Origin: Nocardia bhagyanarayanae
GTDB lineage: Bacteria; Actinomycetota; Actinomycetes; Mycobacteriales; Mycobacteriaceae
Length of the DNA stretch: 64,000 bases
Assembly: GCF_006716565.1 (NCBI RefSeq)
Contig: NZ_VFPG01000001.1
Coordinates: 806,001-870,000 of the forward strand
Direction: 5' to 3'
Shown here: one piece after another, positions 47,339 to 56,617 of the stretch
How the letters are laid out: the number at the start of each line of letters is the position of its first letter
Numbering within the stretch: the stretch's first letter is position 1
Translations under genes and position numbers: made by a program
Notes under the pieces: generated by a model
Database searches by the model: none
Told to the model about the DNA's origin: nothing
What the model saw: only the letters and a program-made list of their open reading frames with translations

Positions 47339-48070
47339 CTAGCGCAGGGAGTAGCGGATCGGGGAGGAGACGGAGAGGTCGGCGAGGAGGCGGTCGCAGA
47401 TGATGACCGGGGAGACTCCGGCGCGGGCCATGCGGGCGACGAGGGCCAATCTTCTTTCGGGGGTGTCCCATTCGACGGTGAGTGGTCCGCGGCCGGGGCC
47501 CGCGTCGACGGTCGCCATGACCCGGGGCGGGCCGTATGGGACGGGTTCTTCGATGAGTTTCAGGACCATGCCGCGCTGCCAAGCGTGGTAGGCGTCCATG
47601 TCGGCGCCGACAACCAGCTTGTCGGTGGCGGCGCACAGACCCTGGGCGATCTCGTCGGCGACGGCGCCGCGGTCGTAGTGGTGCTTGCGGCAGCGGCGCA
47701 GCACCTCGATCAGGTCGGCGCGGACCTCGCGCAACAGGGCGGTCTGGCGCTGTCGCCGCCGATCCTGCTCGGAAGGAACGCCGGCGGGAGATTTCAATCC
47801 GATCCGCCGGGCGCGGGCGTTGTCGCGCATCATGTCGGCGCGCAACGCGGCCCTCGGATCGCGCTCGACTTCGTTCTCGTCGACCGCGTACAACTCGAGA
47901 ATCTGGGCGGCGCGGCGCGCTGTCGCCCGCGTGGATTCGTGGTTCATCAGTTCGGCGCCGAGTGTCAAGGCGGCTAGAACCATGCTGTCGAGCCGACGTC
48001 TGGCCAGCACGACCTCGCGCACGACGTCGAGTTCCAGTTGTTCGCGGGCAGGTGGGCGATCCAGGCCCAT
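47339..48070 (-). CDS. Hypothetical protein
   Basis: 243 residues from the ATG at 48070 with AAGGGG 8 bases upstream; an in-frame TTG at 48076 is less likely. Soluble and Arg-rich, mostly helical (LELDVVREVVLARRRLDSMVLAALTLGAELM; RRRQRQTALLREVRADLIEVLRRCR), with a C-terminal part MATVDAGPGRGPLTVEWDTPERRLALVARMARAGVSPVIICDRL. No family recognised. Lies between the toxin-like gene and ipdF on the same strand. Confidence 0.55.
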   Translation of the reverse strand: MGLDRPPAREQLELDVVREVVLARRRLDSMVLAALTLGAELMNHESTRATARRAAQILELYAVDENEVERDPRAALRADMMRDNARARRIGLKSPAGVPSEQDRRRQRQTALLREVRADLIEVLRRCRKHHYDRGAVADEIAQGLCAATDKLVVGADMDAYHAWQRGMVLKLIEEPVPYGPPRVMATVDAGPGRGPLTVEWDTPERRLALVARMARAGVSPVIICDRLLADLSVSSPIRYSLR

Positions 48071-48216
48071 AGCCAACGCCCCTTACGAAATTGCGGGATC
48101 CGTCCATCCCCAGCATGGCACACCCCGGCCCCCAGCGCGCCACCCTTTTTCACCTGATCGGGCGCCCATTTCCTGGTACGGAAGCGGACGCCCGAAGGCG
48201 ATCTCAATCGGGCGCC

Positions 48217-49017
48217 TCAGGCCCGCTGACTGCTCACGGAAACCACCTCGCCGGTGAGGTAGCTGGTGTAATCGCTGGCCAGCATCGCGATGGTCGCGGC
48301 GACCTCCCACGGCTCGGCCGCGCGGCCGAAGGCCTCCCGTTCGGAAAGCTGATCCAGCAGTTCCGTCGAGCTGACCTTGTCGAGGAAGGCGTGCCTGGCG
48401 ATGCTCGGCGCGACGGCGTTGATCCGCACGCCGAGTTCGGCGGCCTCGATCGCGCTGCACCTGGTCAGCGCCATCACACCCGCCTTGGCGGCCGCGTAGT
48501 GCGCCTGACCGTACTGCGCGCGCCAGCCGAGGACGCTGGCGTTGTTCACGATGACGCCGCCGTGCCCGGCCGAACGGAAGTAGGACAGCGCGGCGCGGGT
48601 GCAGCGGAACGTGCCGTTGAGCGTGATGTCCAGGACGCGGTCCCACTGCTCGTCGGTCATGTCGACGACCGGCGTCTCACCGCCGAGGCCCGCGTTGTTC
48701 ACCATGATGTCGATGCGGCCGAGCGCTTCGGCGGCATCGCGGACCAGCGCGTCCACCTGCTCGGTGCTCTGCACGTCGCAGGCGATCGCGGCGACCCTGC
48801 GATCCGGGAATTCGCCCTTCAGCTCGACCTCGGTCTCGGCGAGCCGGCGCGCGTGCCAGTCGGAGACGACCACGTCGGCGCCCTCGGCGAGCAGCCTGCG
48901 CGCGGTGGCCGAGCCGATCCCGGTCCCGGCGGCCGCGGTGACGACGGCGACGCGTCCGGTCAGCAGGCCGTGCCCGGCGACGGGCTCGGGGGCGACCGAA
49001 AGGGGCCGCGCGGTCAC
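48217..49017 (-). CDS. ipdF: SDR IpdF, hydroxy-HIP-CoA dehydrogenase
   Basis: 266 residues from a GTG at 49017 that overlaps the fadE30 stop (GTGA). SDR with an unusual glycine motif VVTAAAGTGIGSATA, NNAGLGG, NASVLGW and YAAAKAG. Same order (fadE30-ipdF) as Rv3560c-Rv3559c. IpdF oxidises the 5-hydroxyl of the HIP CoA ester. Transcribed with fadE30 from the KstR2-controlled divergent promoter at 50.2 kb. Confidence 0.87.
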   Translation of the reverse strand: MTARPLSVAPEPVAGHGLLTGRVAVVTAAAGTGIGSATARRLLAEGADVVVSDWHARRLAETEVELKGEFPDRRVAAIACDVQSTEQVDALVRDAAEALGRIDIMVNNAGLGGETPVVDMTDEQWDRVLDITLNGTFRCTRAALSYFRSAGHGGVIVNNASVLGWRAQYGQAHYAAAKAGVMALTRCSAIEAAELGVRINAVAPSIARHAFLDKVSSTELLDQLSEREAFGRAAEPWEVAATIAMLASDYTSYLTGEVVSVSSQRA

Positions 49018-50207
49018 GGCCGAGCCTCGCGCGGCAGACCGAGCACGCGCTCGGAGATGATGTTGCGCTGCACTTCGTTCGAACCTCCGTAGATGGTGTC
49101 GGCGCGGGTGAACAGATACAGCCGCTGCCATTCGTTGAGATCGTCGTCCTCGTCGGCCACCAGGCCGCGCGCGCCGAGCACGGCCATGGCCAGCTCCCCG
49201 AGGCCGCGGTGCCAATTGGCCCAGAGCAGTTTCGCCACCGACGCCTGCCCGCCGTCGTCGACGCCGGTGCCCTCCATGGTGCGCAGCGCGTGCGCGCGCA
49301 ACACTCGCAGACCCACCCAGGCCCGGTCGATCCGGTCCGCGATGAGCGGGTCGTCGGCCGCGCCGATGCGGCGGGCCAGCGCTTCGATGTCGGCCAGCTC
49401 GCGCGCGAAGCGGATCTGCTGGCCGAGGGTGGAGATGCCGCGTTCGAAGGTCAGCGTGCCCATCGCGATGCGCCAGCCGTCGCCGGGCGCGCCCACGACC
49501 AGGTCGGCGGCGGTGCGGGCGTTGTCGAAGAAGACTTCGTTGAACTCCGACGTCCCGGTGAGCTGGATGATCGGACGCACCTCGATGCCCGGCTGCTTCA
49601 TGGGAACCAGCAGGTAGGACAGGCCCTTGTGGCGGGACGAGCCCTTCTCGGTGCGGGCGACGACGAAGCACCAGTCGGCCACGTGGGCCAGCGAGGTCCA
49701 GATCTTCTGGCCGTTGATGGACCATTCGTCCCCGTCGAGGTGCGCGGCCGTGCTGATCGCCGCGAGGTCCGAACCCGCGCCCGGTTCCGAGTAGCCCTGG
49801 CACCACAGCTCGGTCACATTGCGGATGCCGGGCAGGAACCGGTCCTTCTGCGCCTGGGTACCGAAGGCGAGCACGGTCGGGCCGAGCAGCTCCTCACCCA
49901 CGTGTGAGACCCGCGCGGGCGCGTTGGCCTTGGCGTACTCCTCGTGGAAGATCACCTGCTGGCGCACGGTGGCCTCGCGACCGCCGTACTCCTTGGGCCA
50001 GCCGAGGCAGGTCCACCCGGACGCGGCCAAGTGCCGGTCCCAGGCCAGGCGTTCGTCGAACGCCTCGTGTTCGCGGCCGGGACCGCCTAGTCCGCGCAGT
50101 TCGCGGAATTCTCCGTTGAGATTCTCGGCCAGCCATTCCCGCACTTCGGCGGAAAACCGCGCGTCCTGCGCGGCAGTGTCGGAATCTGAGGTCTGGATCG
50201 CAACCAC
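49014..50207 (-). CDS. fadE30: Acyl-CoA dehydrogenase FadE30
   Basis: 397 residues from a GTG at 50207 (VVAIQTSDSDTAAQDARF). ACAD signature YSEPGAGSDLAAISTAA, NGQKIWTSLAHVADW and C-terminal GGSNEVQRNIISERVLGLPR. FadE30 catalyses the first dehydrogenation of 5-hydroxy-HIP-CoA in M. tuberculosis. The start is 15 bases from the KstR2 box and has no obvious ribosome site, which suggests a leaderless transcript. Confidence 0.9.
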   Translation of the reverse strand: MVAIQTSDSDTAAQDARFSAEVREWLAENLNGEFRELRGLGGPGREHEAFDERLAWDRHLAASGWTCLGWPKEYGGREATVRQQVIFHEEYAKANAPARVSHVGEELLGPTVLAFGTQAQKDRFLPGIRNVTELWCQGYSEPGAGSDLAAISTAAHLDGDEWSINGQKIWTSLAHVADWCFVVARTEKGSSRHKGLSYLLVPMKQPGIEVRPIIQLTGTSEFNEVFFDNARTAADLVVGAPGDGWRIAMGTLTFERGISTLGQQIRFARELADIEALARRIGAADDPLIADRIDRAWVGLRVLRAHALRTMEGTGVDDGGQASVAKLLWANWHRGLGELAMAVLGARGLVADEDDDLNEWQRLYLFTRADTIYGGSNEVQRNIISERVLGLPREARP

Positions 50208-50221
50208 GCCGGTAGGATAAC

Positions 50222-50243
50222 CTACCAAGCACTTGCTTTGTAG
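50222..50243. promoter_or_regulatory. KstR2 operator between fadE30 and fadD3
   Basis: ACCAAGCACTTGCT at 50224-50237 is a full match to AnCAAGnnCTTGnT; symmetry extends to CTAC/GTAG at both ends (22 bases). Controls fadE30-ipdF and fadD3 onward. Confidence 0.88.
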
Positions 50244-50284
50244 AGTGCATGCATAAGTACTCGCGTGAACGGTGAGGAACACCC

Positions 50285-51844
50285 GTGACAACCCCTGCAC
50301 AAACGACACCAATGGCCCTGCACGATGCCGCGCGGACCTTCGGCGCCGCCCCGGCACTGGCCGACGGCGACGTCCGTCTGGACTGGACCCAGCTACTCGG
50401 CGCGGTCCAGGAGACGGCGCGCGCGCTGATCGCGCGCGGCGTGCAGTCCGGCGACCGGGTGGCCATGTGGGCGCCGAACACTTATCACTGGGTGGTCGCC
50501 GCGCTGGCCGCGCACTACGCCGGCGCGGCCATGGTGCCGCTGAACACCCGCTACGTCGCCGACGAGGCCGCGGACGTGCTGTCCAGGGTCGACGCGAAGG
50601 CGCTGTTCATCGCGGGGACCTTCCTCGGCCGCGACCGCCTCGCGGAACTGCGTGCAGCCGCACCGGAATTGGCCATTCCCACCATCGTCGTGATCCCCGT
50701 CGAGCCCGGCGGGGAGGTGACGAGCGGCGACGAAGCCGTGCTGAACTGGTCGGATCTCCCGGTGATCGCCGAGACCATCCCGGTCGAGGACGCCGAGAAG
50801 CGCGCCGCCGCCGTGGACGCCGAGGACATCTCCGACATCCTGTTCACCTCCGGCACCACAGGTCGCAGCAAGGGCACGCTGGTCGCGCACCGGCAGGCGC
50901 TGTCGGTGGTGCGGGCATGGGCCGAGTGCGCAACGCTGAACAGCGACGACCGCTACCTCATCGTCAGCCCGTTCTTCCACAACTTCGGTTACAAGGCGGG
51001 CATCCTCGCGTGCCTTGTCACCGGCGCGACGATCATCCCGCAGGCCACCTTCGACGTGCCGCAGACGATGCGGCTGGTCGGCCAGGAGAAGATCACCGTG
51101 CTGCCCGGCCCGCCGACGATCTACCAGACGATCCTGGACTTCCCGGACCGCGACTCCTACGACCTGAGCACCCTGCGGGTGGCGGCCACCGGCGGGGCGA
51201 CGGTGCCGGTCGTGCTCGTCGAGCGGATGCGGTCGGAGCTCGAATTCGCCGTCGTCCTCACGGCTTACGGCCTTTCCGAAGCCGCCGGGTTCGGCACCAT
51301 GTGCCGCCCCGACGACGACGCCGAGACCATCGCGACCACCTGCGGCAGGCCGATCGCCGACTTCGAGCTGAAGCTCAGCGACGCGGGCGAGGTGCTGCTG
51401 CGCGGCCCCAACGTCATGCTCGGCTACCTGGACGATCCGAAGAGCACCGCCGAGACCATCGACGCGGACGGCTGGCTGCACACCGGCGACATCGGCACGC
51501 TCGACGAGCGCGGCTATCTCCGGATCACCGACCGGCTCAAAGACATGTACATCTCCGGCGGCTTCAACGTCTATCCGGCCGAGATCGAGCAGGCGCTGGC
51601 CCGGCTCGACGGCGTGGCCGAGTCGGCGGTGGTCGGCGTGCCCGACACCAGGATGGGCGAGGTCGGCAAGGCCTACGTGGTGCGCAAGCCCGGCTCGGCG
51701 CTGACCGAGGACCAGGTGCTCGCCCACGCCACCACCGTGCTGGCGAATTTCAAGGTGCCGCGCTTCGTCGAATTCCGCGACGAGCTGCCCTACAGCGCCG
51801 CCGGGAAAGTGCTCAAGCGTCAACTACGTGAGGAGAAGTCGTAA
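50285..51844 (+). CDS. fadD3: HIP-CoA ligase FadD3
   Basis: 519 residues from a GTG at 50285 with GTGAGGA upstream. ANL enzyme: P-loop FTSGTTGRSKGTLVAH, LTAYGLSEAAGFGT, GDIGTLDERGYLRITDRLKDMYISGGFNVYPAEIE and the catalytic Lys segment SAAGKVLKRQLREE. FadD3 activates methylhexahydroindanedione propionate with CoA, producing the KstR2 effector and opening C/D-ring degradation. First gene of a five-gene operon ending with fadE33; TAATG overlap with the next gene. Confidence 0.92.
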   Translation: MTTPAQTTPMALHDAARTFGAAPALADGDVRLDWTQLLGAVQETARALIARGVQSGDRVAMWAPNTYHWVVAALAAHYAGAAMVPLNTRYVADEAADVLSRVDAKALFIAGTFLGRDRLAELRAAAPELAIPTIVVIPVEPGGEVTSGDEAVLNWSDLPVIAETIPVEDAEKRAAAVDAEDISDILFTSGTTGRSKGTLVAHRQALSVVRAWAECATLNSDDRYLIVSPFFHNFGYKAGILACLVTGATIIPQATFDVPQTMRLVGQEKITVLPGPPTIYQTILDFPDRDSYDLSTLRVAATGGATVPVVLVERMRSELEFAVVLTAYGLSEAAGFGTMCRPDDDAETIATTCGRPIADFELKLSDAGEVLLRGPNVMLGYLDDPKSTAETIDADGWLHTGDIGTLDERGYLRITDRLKDMYISGGFNVYPAEIEQALARLDGVAESAVVGVPDTRMGEVGKAYVVRKPGSALTEDQVLAHATTVLANFKVPRFVEFRDELPYSAAGKVLKRQLREEKS

Positions 51845-52740
51845 TGCCAGACCAACCGGAGAACGGCTCGGTGCCGGACGAAGGCGAGGTCGTCACCTAC
51901 GAGCGGCGCGGGCGGGTCGCCATCGTCACGATGAACCGGCCCGACTACCGCAACGCGCAGAACTCGGTGATGACCTACGCGCTCGACGCCGCCTTCCAAC
52001 GAGCCGTCGAGGACGACGAGGTCGGCGTGATCGTGTTGGCGGGCAACGGCAAACACTTCAGCGCCGGGCACGACATCGGCACTCCGGGTCGCGACCACCA
52101 CGTGCGCTACGAGAACAAGGCGACGCTGTGGTGGGACCACGTCGACAAGCAGGGCGGCGACCAGCGCTTCGCCAGGGAGTCCGAGGTCTACCTGGGCATG
52201 TGCCGCCGCTGGCGGGAGATGCCCAAGCCGACCATCGCCATGGTGCAGGGCGCCTGCATCGCGGGCGGGCTGATGCTGGCCTGGGTCTGTGATCTGATCG
52301 TCGCCTCCGAGGACGCGTTCTTCTCCGATCCCGTGGTGCGCATGGGCATTCCGGGTGTGGAGTACTTCGCGCACCCGTGGGTGATGGGACCGCGCGCGGC
52401 CAAGGAGTTCCTGTTCACCGGCGACCGCTTCGGCGCGGCGCAGGCCAAGGAATGGGGCATGGTCAACCGGGTGGTCCCGCGCGCCGAACTGGAGGCCGAG
52501 ACCATGGCGCTGGCCGAGAAGATCGCCGCCATGCCGCGTTTCGGTCTCGCGCTCACCAAGAAGGCCGTCAACCAGGCCGAGGACCTGATGGGCATGCGCA
52601 CCGGCATGGATTCGGTCTTCGGGCTGCACCACTTCGCGCACGCGCACAACGCCGAGGTCGGCGCGGACTCACTGGGCGGCATGAACGCCAAGACGATGAA
52701 GGCCAGCGCGAGCACGGCCGAACAGAACGGGACGACGTAG
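51844..52740 (+). CDS. Enoyl-CoA hydratase/isomerase family protein in fadD3 operon
   Basis: 298 residues. Crotonase fold with MNRPDYRNAQNSVM, AGNGKHFSAGHDIGTPG and VQGACIAGGLMLAWVCDLIVASEDAFFSDP. An internal insertion (RYENKATLWWDHVDKQGGDQRF) makes it longer than typical EchA proteins; the EchA13-like group shares this. Coupled to fadD3 (TAATG) and fadE31 (TAGTG). It has no counterpart between fadD3 and fadE31 in M. tuberculosis. It probably acts on a ring-opened intermediate. Confidence 0.82.
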   Translation: MPDQPENGSVPDEGEVVTYERRGRVAIVTMNRPDYRNAQNSVMTYALDAAFQRAVEDDEVGVIVLAGNGKHFSAGHDIGTPGRDHHVRYENKATLWWDHVDKQGGDQRFARESEVYLGMCRRWREMPKPTIAMVQGACIAGGLMLAWVCDLIVASEDAFFSDPVVRMGIPGVEYFAHPWVMGPRAAKEFLFTGDRFGAAQAKEWGMVNRVVPRAELEAETMALAEKIAAMPRFGLALTKKAVNQAEDLMGMRTGMDSVFGLHHFAHAHNAEVGADSLGGMNAKTMKASASTAEQNGTT

Positions 52741-53882
52741 TGGATCTGGATCTGGACCAGGCGACACAGGAATTCCAGCGGGAGGTCCGCGAATTCCTGG
52801 CCGCCGAGAAACCCTCGACACCGCTGCCTTCGATGGACACGAAGGCCGGGTTCGAGGCGCACCGCGACTGGGAGCGCAAACTGGCCGACGCGCGGCTGTC
52901 GGTGGTCTCCTGGCCGAAGGAGTACGGCGGGCGCGACGCCTCGCTGCTGGAATGGGTGCTGTTCGAGCAGGAGTACTACGCCGCGGGCGCGCCGGGGCGG
53001 GTCAGCCAGAACGGCATCTTCCTGCTCGCGCCGACGTTGTTCGAGCACGGCACCCCCGAGCAGCTCGACCGCATCATGCCGCGCATGGCGCGCGGCGACG
53101 ACATCTGGGCGCAGGCCTGGTCGGAGCCCGAGGCGGGCAGCGACCTGGCGGGCATCCGGTCGACGGCGCGGCGCACCGAGGGCGGCTGGCTGCTCAGCGG
53201 TCAGAAGACGTGGAGTTCGCGAGCGGCCTTCGCGGACTGGGCCTTCGGCCTTTTCCGCAGCGATCCGGAGGCGGAGCGGCACAAGGGACTCACCTATGTG
53301 ATGTTCCCGCTCACCGCCGACGGCGTCTCGGTGCGGCCGATCCCGCAGCTGGACGGTGAGCCCGGTTTCGCCGAGATCTTCCTCGACGACGTCTTCGTGC
53401 CGGACCGCGACGTGATCGGCGCGCCGGGCGAGGGCTGGCGGGTCGCCATGAGCACCTCGAGCAACGAGCGCGGTCTCTCGCTGCGCAGCCCCGGCCGGTT
53501 CAGCGCCACCGCCCGACGACTGGTCGACCTGTGGCTGGACAGCGGCGACCGCACCAACACCGCCCAGCGCGACGCCGTTGTCGACGCGTGGATCGGCAGC
53601 GAGGCCTACCGCCTGCACACCTTCGGCACCGTCACCCGGTTGAACGAGGGCGGCAAGCTCGGCGCGGAATCCTCGATCACCAAGGTGTTCTGGTCCGAGC
53701 TCGACATCGCCATGCACGAGACCGCGCTGGACGTGCTCGGCGCGACCGGCGAACGGTCCGGGCCGTGGACCGACGGCTACCTGTTCTCGCTGTCCGGCCC
53801 GATCTACGCCGGTACCAACGAGATCCAGCGCAACATCATCGCCGAGCGAATTCTCGGCCTGCCGAGAGGGAGTAGCCGATGA
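52740..53882 (+). CDS. fadE31: Acyl-CoA dehydrogenase FadE31
   Basis: 380 residues from a GTG at 52740 within TAGTG (one-base overlap). ACAD signature WSEPEAGSDLAGIRSTARR, SGQKTWSSRAAFADW and GTNEIQRNIIAERILGLPR. Homology starts at DLDLDQATQEFQREVREFLAAE, supporting this start. Orthologue of Rv3562; FadE31-FadE32-FadE33 act late in C/D-ring degradation, FadE31 and FadE32 probably as a heteromer. Confidence 0.88.
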   Translation: MDLDLDQATQEFQREVREFLAAEKPSTPLPSMDTKAGFEAHRDWERKLADARLSVVSWPKEYGGRDASLLEWVLFEQEYYAAGAPGRVSQNGIFLLAPTLFEHGTPEQLDRIMPRMARGDDIWAQAWSEPEAGSDLAGIRSTARRTEGGWLLSGQKTWSSRAAFADWAFGLFRSDPEAERHKGLTYVMFPLTADGVSVRPIPQLDGEPGFAEIFLDDVFVPDRDVIGAPGEGWRVAMSTSSNERGLSLRSPGRFSATARRLVDLWLDSGDRTNTAQRDAVVDAWIGSEAYRLHTFGTVTRLNEGGKLGAESSITKVFWSELDIAMHETALDVLGATGERSGPWTDGYLFSLSGPIYAGTNEIQRNIIAERILGLPRGSSR

Positions 53883-54910
53883 GATTCGCGCTCAGTCCGG
53901 AACAGATCGATTTCGCGGCCAGCGTGCGCAAACTGCTGGACGCCGGACGCACGCCGACCGCGGTGCGCGCCTGGGCGAGCGGTGACTCGCGGCCGGGTCG
54001 CGCGCTGATTCAGCAGCTCGCCGGTTCGGGTGTGCTCGGCCTCGCGGTCGACGAGGCGCACGGCGGTGTCGGCGCGGATCCGATCGATCTCGTCGTCGCG
54101 TTCGTCGAGATCGGCCGGTCCGCGGCCCCTGGACCGCTGGTCGAGACCGCCGCCGCGATTCCCGTTCTGCTGCAATCCCTCTCGGATTCCGCGGCGGCCG
54201 AGCGCTGGCTGCCCGGGCTCGCCGAGGGCACCGCGCTGGGCACGGTCGCCTTCGCCACCCCCGGCGTAGATCCGGTCGCGCTGGACGCCGACGTCGCCGA
54301 CGTGACGCTGCTCGTCGACGGCGCGCAGGTGTTCCTCGGCGAGCGCGGCGCGGCGATCCGCTCGGTGGACCCCGCACGGAAGCTGTTCGCGGTGACGGCC
54401 GCCGAGCTGGTCGCCAACGACGACCGGGTGCTGGAGGCGGGCGCGCTGGCGTTCGACACCGGTGCGCTGGCCGCCGCCGCCCAGCTGCTCGGCGCCGGTC
54501 GTGCCCTGCTGCACGCCGCAACCGAATACGCGAAGCAGCGCAAGCAGTTCGGCAAGCCGATCGGTGAATTCCAGGCCGTGAAGCAGAAACTCGCCGACGT
54601 GCTGATCGCGCTCGATCTGGCCGAGCCGCTGCTCTACCGCGCCGCGCTCACCATGGGCGAGCCGACCCGCAGCCGCGACGTGTCGGCCGCGGTGCTGGCC
54701 TGCGGCGACGCCGCGCACACCGCCGCGCGGGCCGCCTTGCAGGTGCACGGCGCGATCGGCTACACCGCCGAGTACGACCTGTCGCTGTGGCTGACCAAGG
54801 TCACCGCGCTGCGCGCCGCGTGGGGCACGCCGGACCTGCACCGCGCCAGGATTGCCCGCGCCCTGCGCGACGAGGCGGTCCGGGACCGAGCGATCAGGGG
54901 CACCGCATGA
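53879..54910 (+). CDS. fadE32: Acyl-CoA dehydrogenase FadE32
   Basis: 343 residues, ATGA overlap with fadE31 at 53879. Short ACAD subunit with RKQFGKPIGEFQAVKQKLADVLIALDLAEPLLYRAAL and VHGAIGYTAEYDLSLWLTKV. The EPGAGS-type FAD loop is replaced by a divergent segment, typical of non-catalytic or half-site ACAD subunits. Orthologue of Rv3563. Confidence 0.88.
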   Translation: MRFALSPEQIDFAASVRKLLDAGRTPTAVRAWASGDSRPGRALIQQLAGSGVLGLAVDEAHGGVGADPIDLVVAFVEIGRSAAPGPLVETAAAIPVLLQSLSDSAAAERWLPGLAEGTALGTVAFATPGVDPVALDADVADVTLLVDGAQVFLGERGAAIRSVDPARKLFAVTAAELVANDDRVLEAGALAFDTGALAAAAQLLGAGRALLHAATEYAKQRKQFGKPIGEFQAVKQKLADVLIALDLAEPLLYRAALTMGEPTRSRDVSAAVLACGDAAHTAARAALQVHGAIGYTAEYDLSLWLTKVTALRAAWGTPDLHRARIARALRDEAVRDRAIRGTA

Positions 54911-55953
54911 GGGAACACGAGGAATTCGCCGCCTCGGTGCGCGCGCTGCTCGCCAAACACGCGGGCCGCGACGCCGTGCGCGCCGCGATGGACACCGAAC
55001 TCGGCTACGACCCGAAGCTGTGGCGGCTGCTCTGCGAGCAGATCGGTGTCGCGGCGCTCGCCGTGCCAGAGGAGTACGGCGGGTTCGGCGCCTCGTTGGT
55101 CGAATCCCTGCTGGTGGTAACCGAATTGGGCCGCACCTTGGCGGGTGTGCCGATGCTCGGTTCGGCCGTGCTCGGCGCGCAGGCCGTGCTGCTCTCCGGC
55201 GACGAGGACGCCTGCGCGCGGCTGCTGCCCGGCGTCGCGGAAGGTACGACGACGCTCGCGGTGTGCTGGGCGAGCGAGACCGGCTGGGACGTGCCCGGAG
55301 TCCGCGATGACGGCGAGAAGCTCACCGGCACAGCACATTACGTGCTCGACGGCGCGCATGCCGATACGTTGATCGTGGTCACCGCGAGCGGGTTGTTCGA
55401 GGTCGAGGCGGGCGCCGCCGGGATCACCCGGCGTCCGGTCGCGACCATGGACCCGACGCGCAAGCTCACCGAGATCGGCTTCGAGGGCATCGCCGCGCGC
55501 AAGCTCGGCACCGGCGATCCGCTCGCTGTCGCGACGAGGCTGCGGGAGATCGCGTGGGCCGCGGTGGCCGCCGAACAGGTCGGGGCGGCCGAGCAGTGCC
55601 TCGAGATGACGGTCGAGTACACCAAGTCCCGGGTGCAGTTCGGGCGCGCGATCGGCAGTTTCCAGGCGCTCAAGCACCGGATGGCCGATATGTACGTGCT
55701 GCTCGAGGCGGCCAAGTCGGCGTCGTACGCCGCCACCACCGCGGTCGCCGAGGGGCTGCCGTCGGCCGCCGAGGACGTGTGGGTCGCGCGGACGCAGTGC
55801 TCCGAGGCGCTCACCGAGATCGTGTCCGAGACCGTGCAACTGCACGGCGGCATCGCCATCACCTGGGAGCACGACGCGCACCTGTTCTTCAAGCGCGCGC
55901 ACGGCGACGCCCAGCTCTTCGGCACGCCGCACCGGCCGCTGGCGCACACCTAG
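54907..55953 (+). CDS. fadE33: Acyl-CoA dehydrogenase FadE33
   Basis: 348 residues, ATGA overlap with fadE32 at 54907. Like FadE32 it is a short ACAD: VPEEYGGFGASLVESLLVVTELGRTLAGVPML, RVQFGRAIGSFQALKHRMADMYVLLEAAKSA and QLHGGIAITWEHDAHLFFKRA. Orthologue of Rv3564; last gene of the fadD3 operon, closed by a strong hairpin. Confidence 0.88.
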   Translation: MREHEEFAASVRALLAKHAGRDAVRAAMDTELGYDPKLWRLLCEQIGVAALAVPEEYGGFGASLVESLLVVTELGRTLAGVPMLGSAVLGAQAVLLSGDEDACARLLPGVAEGTTTLAVCWASETGWDVPGVRDDGEKLTGTAHYVLDGAHADTLIVVTASGLFEVEAGAAGITRRPVATMDPTRKLTEIGFEGIAARKLGTGDPLAVATRLREIAWAAVAAEQVGAAEQCLEMTVEYTKSRVQFGRAIGSFQALKHRMADMYVLLEAAKSASYAATTAVAEGLPSAAEDVWVARTQCSEALTEIVSETVQLHGGIAITWEHDAHLFFKRAHGDAQLFGTPHRPLAHT

Positions 55954-55967
55954 CGCATCCGACCCCC

Positions 55968-56002
55968 AAGGCCCCGGTGAGTCCTCGACTCGCCGGGGCC
56001 TT
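55968..56002 (+). terminator. Terminator of fadD3-fadE33 operon
   Basis: AAGGCCCCGG / CCGGGGCCTT, extended by GAGT/ACTC towards a 5-base loop (CCTCG), 14 bases after the fadE33 stop. Confidence 0.88.
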
Positions 56003-56149
56003 CGTGTTGCCAGGTAGCTCTGGTGCGGTTCTCTCGGCCATGCCGCAACGCTGCCCTGCCGGTCGCGGTGCGCAGCTCGGCCGAGGCACGCCGAGGGCGG
56101 TGGGCTATCTCACGGAAAATAGATAGTTAGCTTATGTAATAATATTTGG

Positions 56150-56617
56150 GTGCAGCATGCTCCCGAGACGACAGCCGACATCGTGGTCGATCTCCTCGTC
56201 ACCGCGGGCAGGCTGACCCGGCTGGCCGGGGTGATCGGCGACGACGATCTGCCGCGAGCCGCGCTGCGGGCCCTTGCCGTCCTCGACGAGCACGGCGCGG
56301 TGCGGGTCAGCGAATTCGCCAGGATCGATCGATGCTCCCAACCGGCGGCAACGGCGCTGCTCGGCAGGCTCGTCGAGGACGGATTCGCGACGAGGACCAA
56401 GGACCCCGAGGACTCGAGGGCGGTCGTCGTCGACCTCACCCCGGCCGGACGCGAGCGACTGGCCCGAGCCCGTGCCGCTTACGGCACGGCCATGGCCTCT
56501 CGGCTCGCCGATTTCGACGTCGAACGACTCGCGCGAATGGAAACCGATCTGAACGAACTGCTGGAAGCGCTGAAAAAGGCCGCTCCCCAGCACGATCCGT
56601 CGAGGGAACACCGATGA
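56150..56617 (+). CDS. MarR family transcriptional regulator
   Basis: 155 residues from a GTG at 56150. Winged-helix MarR domain: AALRALAVLDEHGAVRVSEFARIDRCSQPAATALLGRLVEDGFATRTKDPEDSRAVVVDLTPAGRERL. Preceded by a strikingly AT-rich stretch (about 56115-56149) with TTAGCTTATGTAAT, likely promoter plus operator. The stop overlaps the MFS start (ATGA), so it probably controls the transporter. Confidence 0.88.
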   Translation: MQHAPETTADIVVDLLVTAGRLTRLAGVIGDDDLPRAALRALAVLDEHGAVRVSEFARIDRCSQPAATALLGRLVEDGFATRTKDPEDSRAVVVDLTPAGRERLARARAAYGTAMASRLADFDVERLARMETDLNELLEALKKAAPQHDPSREHR

